Shown: positions 35,227 to 44,325, counted from the first letter of the stretch. The stretch: DNA of 62,316 nucleotides from Caryophanales bacterium UBA3631 (GCA_002374055.1 DFLA01000016.1:1-62316); one strand, 5' to 3'. Translations and numbers: made by a program. Notes: generated by a model from the sequence alone, not told the origin.

Positions 35227-35629
35227 TAAAAACAAATAACTTACTAAAAATATAATTCAAAGCAATAACAATAAATTGAACAATAATCTTCGCTATCATA
35301 TCATCAATAATAAATACTTCCACAAATAAATACATAAGTAAAACATCTATAACCAATGAAAACAAACGATACTTAAAAAACTGATATATTTCAATAAGAA
35401 CAGCCTTATCATTATTGCATTTACTCTTAAAAACGAATTTCTTATTAGTAACATATGCAAAAGATACAGAACATATCCATGAAATTACATTACTAATCAT
35501 ATAATTAACATGAAAAACCTTAGTAAAAATACCATAGATAACTACACTAACCAAAGTAGTTAAAACACCAACAATCAAATAATTAACTATTTCGGAATAT
35601 TTTTTATATAACTCAATTATCTTCTTCAT
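35213..35629 (-). CDS. GtrA-family membrane protein
   Basis: The 138-aa protein has four membrane segments in the GtrA pattern: NYLIVGVLTTLVSVVIYGIF, MISNVISWICSVSFAYVTNKKFVF (including the family NKxFVF motif), a third helix around LVIDVLLMYLFVE, and IVIALNYIFSKLFVF. GtrA proteins are thought to flip lipid-linked sugars. It overlaps the glycosyltransferase gene by 4 bases, the standard GtrA/GtrB pairing for decorating cell-wall polymers. Confidence 0.92.
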   Translation of the reverse strand: MKKIIELYKKYSEIVNYLIVGVLTTLVSVVIYGIFTKVFHVNYMISNVISWICSVSFAYVTNKKFVFKSKCNNDKAVLIEIYQFFKYRLFSLVIDVLLMYLFVEVFIIDDMIAKIIVQFIVIALNYIFSKLFVFKKES

Positions 35630-36564
35630 TTCTTATCCTTTTCTGTTTCCTTTACTATATAAACAGGACGATTTTTAACCTCTAAATATAGCTTAGATAA
35701 ATACTGTCCAATAACTCCAATACTAAATAGTTGAACACCACTTACAAAAAATATTATACATACTAAAGATGGCCATCCAGCTACAGGATCTCCAACAGTC
35801 AAAGTCTTAACAATTATAAATATAATCATTATAATTGAAACTAAAAAGAATAATAATCCCATAATAGAAGCAATTGCTAAAGGAACAGTGGAAAAAGCAA
35901 CAATACTCTCTAAAGAATATAGAAATAACTTCCAAAAATTCCATTTAGTAGTTCCTGCAACCCTCTCAACATTCTTATACTCTAACCATTTAGTCTCATA
36001 ACCTACCCAACTAAATATACCTTTAGAAAAACGATTATATTCCTTCAACTCCAAAATACTATCAACCATTTGTCTGCTCATTAGTCTATAGTCTCTTGCA
36101 CCATCAATTATTTCAGTCTTAGAAATTTTATTAATTAACTTATAATAACACTTCGCAAAAAAACTCCTAATAGGTGGCTCACCTTGACGAGTAACACGAC
36201 GAGTCGCAACACAATCATATCCCTCATTCTTTATACCATCATACATCTCATGCAACATACTTGGTGGATCTTGTAAATCAGCATCCATAATAGCAACATA
36301 ATCACCCTGAGAATACTCTAATCCAGCAAGTATTGCAGCTTCCTTTCCAAAATTACGTGAAAAAGAAATATATCTTACTCTCTTATCCTTCTTAGATAAA
36401 TCACGAGCTATACTTAAAGTTCTATCACGAGAACCATCATTAACAAATATAAATTCAAAATCAACCTTTTTAAATTCAGAAGAAACCTTACAAATTTCCT
36501 CATAAAATAAAGGCATAGATTCCTCTTCATTATAACATGGTACAATTATTGATATTTTTTCCAT
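35626..36564 (-). CDS. Family 2 glycosyltransferase, GtrB/DPM1-like
   Basis: This 312-aa protein transfers a sugar from a nucleotide sugar to a polyprenyl phosphate carrier. It has ISIIVPCYNEEESMPLFYEE at the N-terminus, FVNDGSRDRTL, AIMDADLQDPP (the DxD metal motif) and RDYRLMSRQ, followed by two C-terminal membrane helices (about residues 230-300). GGAGG before the ATG at 36564 sets the start; a longer in-frame start extends into non-coding sequence. Paired with the GtrA-like gene. Confidence 0.93.
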   Translation of the reverse strand: MEKISIIVPCYNEEESMPLFYEEICKVSSEFKKVDFEFIFVNDGSRDRTLSIARDLSKKDKRVRYISFSRNFGKEAAILAGLEYSQGDYVAIMDADLQDPPSMLHEMYDGIKNEGYDCVATRRVTRQGEPPIRSFFAKCYYKLINKISKTEIIDGARDYRLMSRQMVDSILELKEYNRFSKGIFSWVGYETKWLEYKNVERVAGTTKWNFWKLFLYSLESIVAFSTVPLAIASIMGLLFFLVSIIMIIFIIVKTLTVGDPVAGWPSLVCIIFFVSGVQLFSIGVIGQYLSKLYLEVKNRPVYIVKETEKDKK

Positions 36565-36614
36565 AAATACCTCCCAAATAACTACAAAAAAATTATAACA
36601 CATTATTAAAAAAA

Positions 36615-36643
36615 AATCAAAAAAAGAACTCATTTGAGTTCTT
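36615..36643 (-). terminator. Terminator after the first tandem prepilin gene
   Basis: On the minus strand, AAGAACTCA and TGAGTTCTT form a perfect 9-bp stem followed by TTTTTGATTTTTTTT. Confidence 0.88.
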
Positions 36644-36657
36644 AAATTAAACACTCA

Positions 36658-37179
36658 CTATGGAGCTGGTGTTACAGTTGTTTTAGCAGATGGAGTAGTA
36701 GCTTTTCCACCATCATAACTATAATTTGGAGAAGTACTATCATTTACTGTACACCCTTGTAAAGAAATAATTCCAGAAGTAATTGTATTCTTATATTCTT
36801 TATCGTTTTCTCCAGTTACTGCACCTTGTTTACATACAACCTTATCACCATCAAAATCAACCTTCAAATTAACAGCTGTACCATCAATTGTAATTGCAAT
36901 TGTCTTACCTGAATTAATATTTGTAGTTAAAGTATCACCAGTAGCAGTATCTATATGACTATTAGTACCTGTTCCTAAAGAAGCTTCATATTGATATTGT
37001 GTATAAGCAAGCTCAACAGCTTTACCATAACCAATAACACTATTCTTTCTAGCGCCATTTCTAGCTTCGTCGATAATGTTCAAAATAATAGGTACTGTGA
37101 TAACAGCGATAATTGCTAAAATTACAATAATTGCAAGTAACTCAATCAATGTAAAACCTTTCTTATTCATTTTTTTCAT
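36658..37179 (-). CDS. Prepilin-like protein (tandem copy 1)
   Basis: The 173-aa protein has a textbook prepilin leader and helix: MKKMNKKG-FTLIELLAIIVILA, then a mature domain with ARKNSVIGYGKAVELAYTQY, KVDFDGDKVVCKQG and a late Cys (LQGCTVND), suggesting one disulfide. A Thr/Pro/Ala-rich tail (KATTPSAKTTVTPAP) ends it, unlike its neighbour. GGTGGTGAT precedes ATG. It is a paralogue of the gene at 37290; their first 60 residues are nearly identical. Confidence 0.92.
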   Translation of the reverse strand: MKKMNKKGFTLIELLAIIVILAIIAVITVPIILNIIDEARNGARKNSVIGYGKAVELAYTQYQYEASLGTGTNSHIDTATGDTLTTNINSGKTIAITIDGTAVNLKVDFDGDKVVCKQGAVTGENDKEYKNTITSGIISLQGCTVNDSTSPNYSYDGGKATTPSAKTTVTPAP

Positions 37180-37289
37180 CTTATCACCACCTTACCCTTT
37201 TCTATCAATATTCTATCACACTATCAAAAATAAAGTCAATACACTAGTATATTTAAAAAAATAAAAATGTAAATTTTACACAAGAAATA

Positions 37290-37760
37290 TTAATCTACCA
37301 ATGATGCTTTTCCATCAGAATAATCATATAAATCACCGGTATCATTAACCTTACAATTTTTTAATGAAACTCTTCCTGACAAAATAAGATTATTATCAGT
37401 TCCTGTTGGAGAACAAACTACACTATCACCATCATATTGAACCTTTAAATTGATTGGATCAGTAGAATCATCAATAATAATAGAAATAACTTTACCATCT
37501 TTAGCAGTATCAGAAGCATTCTTCTCAACACTACTTGCTAAAACAGTATTAGTACCATTATTTAATTGTCTCTCATACTCATACTTAGTATATGCTAATT
37601 CAACAGCCTTACCATAACCAATAACACTATTTTTTCTAGCACCAGTCCTAGCCTCATCAATAATATTTAAAATAATGGGTACAGTAATAACAGCGATAAT
37701 TGCTAAAATTACAATAATTGCAAGTAACTCAATTAATGTAAAACCATTTTTCTTATTCAT
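37290..37760 (-). CDS. Prepilin-like protein (tandem copy 2)
   Basis: The 156-aa protein starts MNKKNG-FTLIELLAIIVILA and continues with the same helix and ARTGARKNSVIGYGKAVELA block as copy 1. The mature domain has KVQYDGDSVVCSPTG and LKNCKVND, again a Cys pair, and a short charged end (YSDGKASLVD). GGTGGTGA before the ATG at 37760 sets the start. The two copies likely arose by duplication and then diverged after residue 60. Role: major or minor pilin subunits of unknown filament. Confidence 0.92.
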   Translation of the reverse strand: MNKKNGFTLIELLAIIVILAIIAVITVPIILNIIDEARTGARKNSVIGYGKAVELAYTKYEYERQLNNGTNTVLASSVEKNASDTAKDGKVISIIIDDSTDPINLKVQYDGDSVVCSPTGTDNNLILSGRVSLKNCKVNDTGDLYDYSDGKASLVD

Positions 37761-37808
37761 TTTTTCACCACCATTCATTTATATTCTAACCAATTTTAAA
37801 AAAAATAT

Positions 37809-37838
37809 AAAAAAAGAATATAGAATTAATCTATATCC
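37809..37838 (-). terminator. Terminator after valS
   Basis: On the minus strand, GGATATAGA and TCTATATTC pair (one G-U) around TTAAT and are followed by TTTTTTT. Confidence 0.85.
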
Positions 37839-40375
37839 TTAAGTTTAATATTTAAAACCTCTAATTCATGTTCCTCACGAGCTAAATCTTCTCTTTCCTT
37901 ATTAACAATAGCCTCAGGTGCCTTATTAACATAACCTTCATTAGACAACAATTTTTTTCTTCTCTCAATAGAAGAAACCAATCTATCCCTTTCCTTAATG
38001 TTATTCTCTAATTCCTTTTGAACATTCTTACTTCCATCATAATAAATATAAACCTCACTACCCATAAAAGGTATAATAACACTCATCAAATCACTATCAT
38101 ATTTACCTTTATAACTATCACTCAATTTCAACATTCTAGCAATTATATCAATATTATTATCAATAAATTCATTATCATAAACAAAAGTAAAATCCTTAAT
38201 ATTATTCTCCAACTTAACTCTTCTTACATTTTTTATCAAATCAATAATAAAATCAAAATTAGTATCAAAAACATAAGCATCATTATAAACAGGATAACTA
38301 CTAATAACAATACTTTCAGAATCCTTAACTGGCAACATATTATAAATTTCATCAGTTACATAAGGCATGAAAGGATGCAACATCTTCAATATATTAGTCA
38401 AAACAAAAATCAAAACTTTCTTAGTAGTATCATTCATATTCCCCTTAGATAATTCAATATACCAATCACAAAAATCATCCCAAATAAAACTATATAACGT
38501 ACTACCAACAACATTAAAATCATAAGATTCCATATGTTTTCTTACAGTACTAATAACACCTTCCATACGAGATAAAATCCACTTATCATAAATAGTTAAA
38601 TCATTAATATCAAAATCAATATCACTAATATTTTCACAATTCATCAAAACATAACGACTTGCATTCCATAACTTATTAACAAAATTCCATGTTGACTTAA
38701 CCTTTTCCTCATCATACCTTAAATCCATACCAGCTGCAGTACCAGTAGTCAAGAAAAACCTCAAAGAATCAGCACCATATTCATTAATAACATCCATAGG
38801 GTCAACTCCATTACCTAAAGACTTACTCATTTTTCTACCTTGCTTATCACGAATTAAACCATGAATTAAACAATCCTTAAAAGGTCTCTTACCAGTAAAA
38901 TGTAACCCTTGAAAAGTCATTCTATTAACCCAAAAAGGAATAATATCATAACCAGTAACAAGTAAATTATTTGGATAATATCGCTTTAACATATCAGTAT
39001 CATTAGGCCAACCCATAGTACTAAAAGGCCACAAAGCACTACTAAACCAAGTATCCAAAACATCACTATCTTGTACCCAACCATCTTCAGAAGGTGCTTC
39101 CATACCAACATAAACTTGATCACCTTTATACCAAGCAGGAATCCTATGTCCCCACCATAATTGACGAGAAATACACCAATCATAAGTAATTTCCATCCAA
39201 TGGTTCATAATCTTTTCATATCTCTCAGGAACAAAATTAACCTTTCCATCAACATCCTTTTGATTCTCTAAAACCCTATCAGCTAATGGTCTCATCTTAA
39301 CAAACCATTGACGAGATAAATATGGCTCAACAACAGCATCACTTCTCTCACTATGACCAACAGAGTGAACCATTTCCTCAATAGAAATCAATAAATCTTT
39401 CTCTTTTAAATCCTTAATCAATTTTTCTCTACATTCCTCACGAGATAAACCTGTATAACCAACAGCATTCTCATTCATAGTTGCATCAGGATTCATAACA
39501 ATAATACGCTCTAAATTATGACGATTTCCAACCTCAAAATCATTAGGATCATGAGCAGGAGTTATCTTAACAACACCAGTTCCAAACTCTGGATCAGCAT
39601 GAAGGTCACCTACAATTGGAATCAACTTACCAACAATAGGCAATATAACATTCTTACCAATTAAATGCTTATACCTATCATCATCAGGATTAACCGCAAC
39701 AGCAGTATCACCAAATAAAGTTTCAGGACGAGTAGTCGCAACATCTAAATAACGATCAGTACCCTCGATAAAATACTTTAAATGATAAAAAGCTCCCTTA
39801 TCATCTTTATAAATAACCTCTTCATTAGAAAGAGCAGTCATTTGTACAGGATCCCAATTTATAATACGCTCACCACGATAAATTAAACCCTCATTATATA
39901 AATCAACAAATACCTTTCTAACAGCTAAAGAAAGACCATCATCCAAAGTAAATCTTTCCTTAGAATAATCCAAAGATAAACCTAACTTTGCCCATTGTTC
40001 ATGAATAGTATTCGCAAACTCATCTTTCCAACTCCAAGCATGTCGAAGCCACTCCTCACGAGATAAACCTCTAGGATTAATACCATTATCACGTAACTTT
40101 TTATCAACCTTAGCCTGAGTAGCAATACCTGCATGATCCATACCTGGAAGCCATAAAGCATCATAACCATCCATTCGCTTATAACGAATCATAATATCCT
40201 GTAAAGTAGTATTCCATGCATGACCTAAATGTAATTTACCAGTTACATTAGGAGGAGGAATAACAATCGCATATGGTTTCTTACTCAAATCACCACTCGT
40301 AAAATATCCTTTTTCCTTCCAATAATTATACTTACCATTTTCAACTTCAATATGATTATACTTTTTATCCAACAT
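37826..40375 (-). CDS. valS: Valyl-tRNA synthetase
   Basis: ValS charges tRNA-Val. The 849-aa class I enzyme has PPPNVTGKLHLGHAWN (HIGH motif), a CP1 editing domain (TTRPETLFGDTAVAVNPDD), GRKMSKSLGNGVDPMD (KMSKS motif), the anticodon-binding helical domain, and a C-terminal coiled coil from about residue 785 (ENNIKERDRLVSSIERRKKL). The length is typical for bacteria. The preceding T-box carries a Val specifier, an independent confirmation. Confidence 0.98.
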   Translation of the reverse strand: MLDKKYNHIEVENGKYNYWKEKGYFTSGDLSKKPYAIVIPPPNVTGKLHLGHAWNTTLQDIMIRYKRMDGYDALWLPGMDHAGIATQAKVDKKLRDNGINPRGLSREEWLRHAWSWKDEFANTIHEQWAKLGLSLDYSKERFTLDDGLSLAVRKVFVDLYNEGLIYRGERIINWDPVQMTALSNEEVIYKDDKGAFYHLKYFIEGTDRYLDVATTRPETLFGDTAVAVNPDDDRYKHLIGKNVILPIVGKLIPIVGDLHADPEFGTGVVKITPAHDPNDFEVGNRHNLERIIVMNPDATMNENAVGYTGLSREECREKLIKDLKEKDLLISIEEMVHSVGHSERSDAVVEPYLSRQWFVKMRPLADRVLENQKDVDGKVNFVPERYEKIMNHWMEITYDWCISRQLWWGHRIPAWYKGDQVYVGMEAPSEDGWVQDSDVLDTWFSSALWPFSTMGWPNDTDMLKRYYPNNLLVTGYDIIPFWVNRMTFQGLHFTGKRPFKDCLIHGLIRDKQGRKMSKSLGNGVDPMDVINEYGADSLRFFLTTGTAAGMDLRYDEEKVKSTWNFVNKLWNASRYVLMNCENISDIDFDINDLTIYDKWILSRMEGVISTVRKHMESYDFNVVGSTLYSFIWDDFCDWYIELSKGNMNDTTKKVLIFVLTNILKMLHPFMPYVTDEIYNMLPVKDSESIVISSYPVYNDAYVFDTNFDFIIDLIKNVRRVKLENNIKDFTFVYDNEFIDNNIDIIARMLKLSDSYKGKYDSDLMSVIIPFMGSEVYIYYDGSKNVQKELENNIKERDRLVSSIERRKKLLSNEGYVNKAPEAIVNKEREDLAREEHELEVLNIKLKDID

Positions 40376-40395
40376 AAAAAATCACCCTTTCAAAC

Positions 40396-40620
40396 AAAAA
40401 AATCCATGAATTTAAGGACGAATTATCGCGGTACCACCTTAATTCATAGATTTACTATGCACTTTAATTCTCTTAACGCGAGATAACGTAACTTCCTACA
40501 TATTCAGAAATCAAACTCCCTTGCTACCTTCAAAGATTCTTATTATTAGTTCACACCAACCACTAACTCTCTTTAAATAAAAAATCATTTACTCCTCAAG
40601 TTCAACATTTCTAATACAAA
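40396..40620 (-). promoter_or_regulatory. T-box riboswitch of valS, Val (GTA) specifier
   Basis: On the minus strand the T-box AAGGTGGTACCGCG (40427-40440) is followed by the terminator arm pairing CTATGAATTAAGG with CCTTAAATTCATGG and a T-run. Stem I has GGAGTA on the 5' side, an apical loop with GGTG, and the specifier-loop sequence GAAG-GTA-GC. The codon GTA at 40525-40527 agrees with the valine enzyme. Uncharged tRNA-Val would promote read-through. Confidence 0.94.
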
Positions 40621-40622
40621 TT

Positions 40623-40651
40623 ATTATATACTAAACATTAAAATATATCAA
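40623..40651 (-). promoter_or_regulatory. Promoter of the valS T-box transcript
   Basis: TTGATA (40646-40651) and TATAAT (40623-40628) are separated by exactly 17 bp. Confidence 0.8.
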
Positions 40652-40670
40652 GGGATTAAAATAATTTTTA

Positions 40671-41945
40671 TTAAAATACATACATATACAATAAATATGA
40701 TATTACAACCAAGAAAGCAATAAGAATAATAAAGAATAAAACAATTCCACCCTTACCCTTTTTTTTCTTAACATCAGAAGCACCCTGATCATCACCAATC
40801 TCAGGTAAATCATTTTTATCACTTATAACTTTATTTTTTAAATCAACATTTTCATTAGGAACAAAAGAACCATTAGAGTCAAAACTACTACTAGACACTA
40901 TCCTATTCTTAACCTCATCAATATAATTATTACTAAAATCAGCAACTTCATTAACTTGATTAGATGCTAAACTATCATTAGGTAAATTATCAATAACAGG
41001 TTCTAAAAGCTGATTATTTAAAACATTATTATCAGATTCAGAAACACTACTAGAAAAATTACCAATATCAGATAAAATCATGTTAAAATCATCAACATCA
41101 TTATTATTCAAACTAGAAGAAACATTATCTACAATAAAATCAACATTTTCATTATCACTTTTATTAAAAGTATCAGAAATAATATCATCATCAATAATTT
41201 CCTCAAAATCATTAGAAGAAAAATTTACCGAATCATTTAATACAACATTTTTAGAATCAATATCATCAATTTCAATTACCTCATCATCAACGATTTCATC
41301 ATTTGATTTACTGTTATCAACAATCTCATCAGATATTTCAAAATCTAACTTTTCATCATTAACTAATTCACTATCATTAGCTAAATCATTAGATACTTCA
41401 ACATTTAACTTATCATCATCAACGATTTCATCATATGTATGACTAGAAAAATTAAAATTATTAACGTCAACATCATTTACAATATTTTTAGAAAGAGAAC
41501 CATTAAAAACAGAAACATTATTATAATCAACATATGTTTCAATCTTAAATTTATCAATATAATCTAAAATTCTTTTTTTATTAAATTCAAAATTATCAAC
41601 ATCAATTTTACTCATCAAAGATCCTTTTAAAATCTTTTTTAAATTAACATCACCTTCAATAGAACTATTAATCCCACTAAGATAATCAATTATTTCAACA
41701 TCATTAACAAAATAACCCTTACCTAAAGCAATATTAATCCTACTAACCAATTGATTCATAAAAAAATGCTCATTAACCAAAGTCATAGATTTGCCTTCAT
41801 TATCATACAAATCAAAATTAGTAATAGGCATAACATATTTATCATTAACTCTTTCAAAATAAATAACCTTATTACTATTCTTTATAACAACATAACAGCG
41901 TTTTCCAAAATTAAAAGAACACAACTCACTATAATTTTCTTTCAC
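40671..41945 (-). CDS. Acidic tail-anchored protein of unknown function
   Basis: The 424-aa protein has three parts: an N-terminal folded-looking domain (about 1-130, KENYSELCSFNFGKRCYVVI onward); a long low-complexity Asp/Asn/Ser/Glu/Val region (about 140-380) with repeated words such as NDEIVDDE and SDEIVDNS; and, after a basic KKKKGKGG patch, a single C-terminal membrane helix. This predicts a cytoplasmic protein anchored by its tail. I do not recognise the family. The best start is GTG at 41945, with AAGGGTGAT upstream. It precedes the valS leader on the same strand. Confidence 0.75.
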   Translation of the reverse strand: MKENYSELCSFNFGKRCYVVIKNSNKVIYFERVNDKYVMPITNFDLYDNEGKSMTLVNEHFFMNQLVSRINIALGKGYFVNDVEIIDYLSGINSSIEGDVNLKKILKGSLMSKIDVDNFEFNKKRILDYIDKFKIETYVDYNNVSVFNGSLSKNIVNDVDVNNFNFSSHTYDEIVDDDKLNVEVSNDLANDSELVNDEKLDFEISDEIVDNSKSNDEIVDDEVIEIDDIDSKNVVLNDSVNFSSNDFEEIIDDDIISDTFNKSDNENVDFIVDNVSSSLNNNDVDDFNMILSDIGNFSSSVSESDNNVLNNQLLEPVIDNLPNDSLASNQVNEVADFSNNYIDEVKNRIVSSSSFDSNGSFVPNENVDLKNKVISDKNDLPEIGDDQGASDVKKKKGKGGIVLFFIILIAFLVVISYLLYMYVF

Positions 41946-42073
41946 TATTATCACCCTTTAACATACCCCTATTATAATTATAACAAAAAAAACAAAATTA
42001 AAAAAGACTTTCCTAACAAAAACAAAACATAAAAAAAACAATAAAACATACTATTAACTAGAAAGGATGAAAC

Positions 42074-42529
42074 ATGAAAAAAATACTAACAAATATATTC
42101 TACATTTTTTTCCCATTATTAATTGGAATAACAGTATCAATACTAACAAGAGGAAACTTTAATCTACAAGAAATAAAAAGTCCACCATTAACGCCACCAA
42201 GCATTCTATTCCCAATAGTTTGGACAATACTCTACTTATCAATAGGAATATCATACTATCTATATAAAAAAAATACATATACAAATAAAACAGAAATAAT
42301 TATATATTATACGCAACTACTAGTAAACGCCCTATGGTCAATAGTATTCTTTACACTAAAACTTAGATTTTTCTCGATAATTTGGATACTTATACTAGTA
42401 ATACTAATATACACATTAATAACACTATTCCTACAAAAATATAAACCATCAGGATATATACTAATCCCATACTTAATATGGTGCATATTCGCAACATACC
42501 TAACAGTAGGAATATATCTACTAAACTAA
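42074..42529 (+). CDS. TspO/MBR family protein
   Basis: The 151-aa protein has five membrane helices and the TspO signature: ITVSILTRGNFNLQ, then SPPLTPPSILFPIVWTILYL and, in helix 3, TQLLVNALWSIVFF. TspO proteins bind porphyrins and cholesterol-like ligands and are linked to oxidative or tetrapyrrole stress. AAAGGATG precedes ATG. It stands alone on the plus strand and is followed by a terminator. Confidence 0.93.
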   Translation: MKKILTNIFYIFFPLLIGITVSILTRGNFNLQEIKSPPLTPPSILFPIVWTILYLSIGISYYLYKKNTYTNKTEIIIYYTQLLVNALWSIVFFTLKLRFFSIIWILILVILIYTLITLFLQKYKPSGYILIPYLIWCIFATYLTVGIYLLN

Positions 42530-42553
42530 AAAGATACAAACGTATCTTTTTTA
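42528..42553 (+). terminator. Terminator after the TspO gene
   Basis: AAAAGATAC and GTATCTTTT flank an AAAC loop and are followed by TT and an AT-rich tail. Confidence 0.85.
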
Positions 42554-42641
42554 TATACTAGGAAAGTTCTTTTAAATTATCAAAATGTGTTGACGCAATT
42601 TGTTTGTGTAATATGTTTCTGATATATGGTGGTGGTACAAT

Positions 42642-42842
42642 GAAAATAAATAGAGCATATAAATTTAGATTATATCCAAATAAGCAACAAAAAACTTAAA
42701 TGTAAGAGAATATGAATGTCCAAATTGTCATAACAAGTTAGATAGAGATTTTAATGCATCAGTTAATATAATGTTTGAAGGTTTAAGACTATATACAAAA
42801 GAATTATTAGTCTGTGGAGAAGTCAGGTTACTGAGTCTATGA
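42642..42842 (+). pseudogene. tnpB: Decayed IS200/IS605-type TnpB gene, two end fragments
   Basis: The first fragment starts ATG and gives MKINRA then, after a frame break, [12 protein letters not shown], the universal start of TnpB. The second (from about 42698) gives [20 protein letters not shown] and SVNIMFEGL, the C-terminal zinc finger (CPxC) and the DRDxNAS active-site segment. The roughly 300 central codons, including most of the RuvC-like core, are missing, and the fragments are out of frame. TnpB is an RNA-guided nuclease encoded by IS200/IS605 elements. No TnpA is present. This is a dead remnant. Confidence 0.88.
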
Positions 42843-42851
42843 AGCAGAAAA

Positions 42852-42871
42852 ATAATTACGTGAGTAATTAT
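42852..42871. repeat. Perfect hairpin at the right end of the TnpB remnant
   Basis: ATAATTAC-GTGA-GTAATTAT is a perfect 8-bp stem just after the TnpB C-terminal fragment and just before the end of the RluA-type gene. IS200/IS605 right ends carry such subterminal hairpins and the scaffold of the guide RNA, so this may be the surviving end of the element. Alternatively it is a terminator for the convergent gene. Confidence 0.5.
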
Positions 42872-42874
42872 AAT

Positions 42875-43723
42875 TCAAAATTTATTTTGATTTTGTTCTA
42901 ATATATCAAAATTAGAATCACATTTAATAAAAACATTCTTACCACTAACAGGATGAATAAACTCTAAAATATTAGAATGTAAATAAAGTCTTTTAGCCTT
43001 ACTACCACCATACTTCTTATCACCCAATATACTAGTACCAATCAAATTCATATGAACACGAATCTGATTCTTACGTCCGGTATCAATAAACACTTGTAAC
43101 AAAGAATAATTCTTACTACTCTTAACAACACTATAATGAGTAATAGCAAGTTTCCCCTTCTTAGAATCATTACATGACCTAACATTAAAATTCTTATCCT
43201 CATATAAATAACTCTTAATAGTCCCATTACCATTAATCTTATTAACAACAGCTAAATAACCACGTTTTAAAACAACATCATTCCAATTATTCTGCATCTT
43301 ATCAACAATACCTTTATCACGACAAAACAAAAGTATCCCAGAAGTATCACGATCTAAACGATGTAAAACATATAGTTTTCCACCAACATACCTCTTAACA
43401 ATGTCATAAGCACTAACATTATGTTTCATATCAGAAACAGACAATAATCCACTAGGTTTATTAATACCAATAAAATAATCATCCTCATAAATAATATTAA
43501 TTAAACCATACTGTTTATCCCTAATCTGCTTCAAAACAACAACCAACTTATCACCAGAATGTAATAAATAATTAGCCTTAGTTATAACTAAATCATTAAC
43601 AATACAACATCCATTAGATATAAAACTCTTAATATTATTTTTAGACTTCTCTATATTACTCTTCAAAAAATCAATTAATAAACAATCGTCATTAATATTA
43701 AATTCTAATAAAGCCCTATTCAT
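42875..43723 (-). CDS. RluA-family pseudouridine synthase
   Basis: The 282-aa protein has an N-terminal S4-like RNA-binding stretch (LLIDFLKSNIEKSKNNIKSF, then GDKLVVV) and the catalytic RluA motif LHRLDRDTSGILLF with the nucleophilic Asp near residue 130, plus GRKNQIRVHM and ILGDKKYGG. Such enzymes modify 23S rRNA (RluC/RluD-like) or tRNA; the site cannot be told from sequence. GGTGAG before the ATG at 43723 sets the start. It borders the TnpB remnant at its 3' end without losing the domain. Confidence 0.94.
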   Translation of the reverse strand: MNRALLEFNINDDCLLIDFLKSNIEKSKNNIKSFISNGCCIVNDLVITKANYLLHSGDKLVVVLKQIRDKQYGLINIIYEDDYFIGINKPSGLLSVSDMKHNVSAYDIVKRYVGGKLYVLHRLDRDTSGILLFCRDKGIVDKMQNNWNDVVLKRGYLAVVNKINGNGTIKSYLYEDKNFNVRSCNDSKKGKLAITHYSVVKSSKNYSLLQVFIDTGRKNQIRVHMNLIGTSILGDKKYGGSKAKRLYLHSNILEFIHPVSGKNVFIKCDSNFDILEQNQNKF

Positions 43724-43780
43724 AAAACTCACCAAAGATATTATATCAAAAAATAAAAAAAAAGATAGAATAAACTACCT

Positions 43781-44122
43781 CTAATTAAAAATACCAAATA
43801 AATGAGCTAAAAAATTAACAATAAAAGTTAACGACATTATAGAAGTTAAAATTGAAAAAATACTAAAACTAACTTTTAATAAAACTTCATGATTAGACTT
43901 AATACCTAATACAATATAAATAACCGCAAATATATATAATAAAATATTATCAATCCACATTAACCAACCATTCACATAATTAACTAAGAAACTATTTATC
44001 CTATCAACATTTAAATCCTCATAAACTTGATAAGTAAAATTCAACATAGTAATAATCAAACTTATAATAGTTAACCCTATTAAAATATTTCTAACAATTC
44101 TCTCTCTCTTATTCTTTTCCAT
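43781..44122 (-). CDS. Small membrane protein, unknown function
   Basis: The 113-aa protein has a charged start (MEKNKRERIVRN) and three membrane helices: ILIGLTIISLIITMLNFTY, WIDNILLYIFAVIYIVLGI, and FSIFSILTSIMSLTFIVNFL. I do not recognise the family. It has its own promoter and RBS (GAGG). It may be transcribed together with the RluA-type gene, which follows after 57 bases. Confidence 0.7.
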   Translation of the reverse strand: MEKNKRERIVRNILIGLTIISLIITMLNFTYQVYEDLNVDRINSFLVNYVNGWLMWIDNILLYIFAVIYIVLGIKSNHEVLLKVSFSIFSILTSIMSLTFIVNFLAHLFGIFN

Positions 44123-44152
44123 ATTTATAACCTCTTATCTTAATACAATTAC

Positions 44153-44181
44153 ATTATAACAAGCAAATACTTATAAATCAA
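44153..44181 (-). promoter_or_regulatory. Promoter of the small membrane protein gene
   Basis: TTGATT (44176-44181) and TATAAT (44153-44158) with 17-bp spacing lie about 30 bases upstream of the start. Confidence 0.75.
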
Positions 44182-44287
44182 TAACAACATTAACTAATAG
44201 ATATTATAAACAACACTTTATATAAATTATATTAAATAGTTCTTCAGTCTCGAACCATCATAGTTTACGACTAATCTCCTTTCAAAA

Positions 44288-44325
44288 CAAAAAAAAAGAG
44301 ACACTTATCATAAAATAAGTATCCC
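44288..44325 (-). terminator. Strong terminator of the candidate small RNA
   Basis: On the minus strand, GGGATACTTA and TAAGTGTCTC pair over 10 bp (two G-U) around an 8-base loop and are followed by TTTTTTTTT. Confidence 0.8.

Noticed and set aside
41080..41442. A 120-codon plus-strand frame inside the acidic protein gene
   Set aside because: It is the Ser/Thr-rich mirror image of the Asp/Asn/Ser-rich repeats on the minus strand, with no start signal.
42555..42641. Left end of the IS200/IS605 relic
   Set aside because: No clear subterminal hairpin or target motif could be defined, so the left boundary is left open.
44240..44270. GGTTCGA on the minus strand suggesting a tRNA T-loop
   Set aside because: The flanking bases do not form the 5-bp T stem, and no acceptor or anticodon arm fits nearby.
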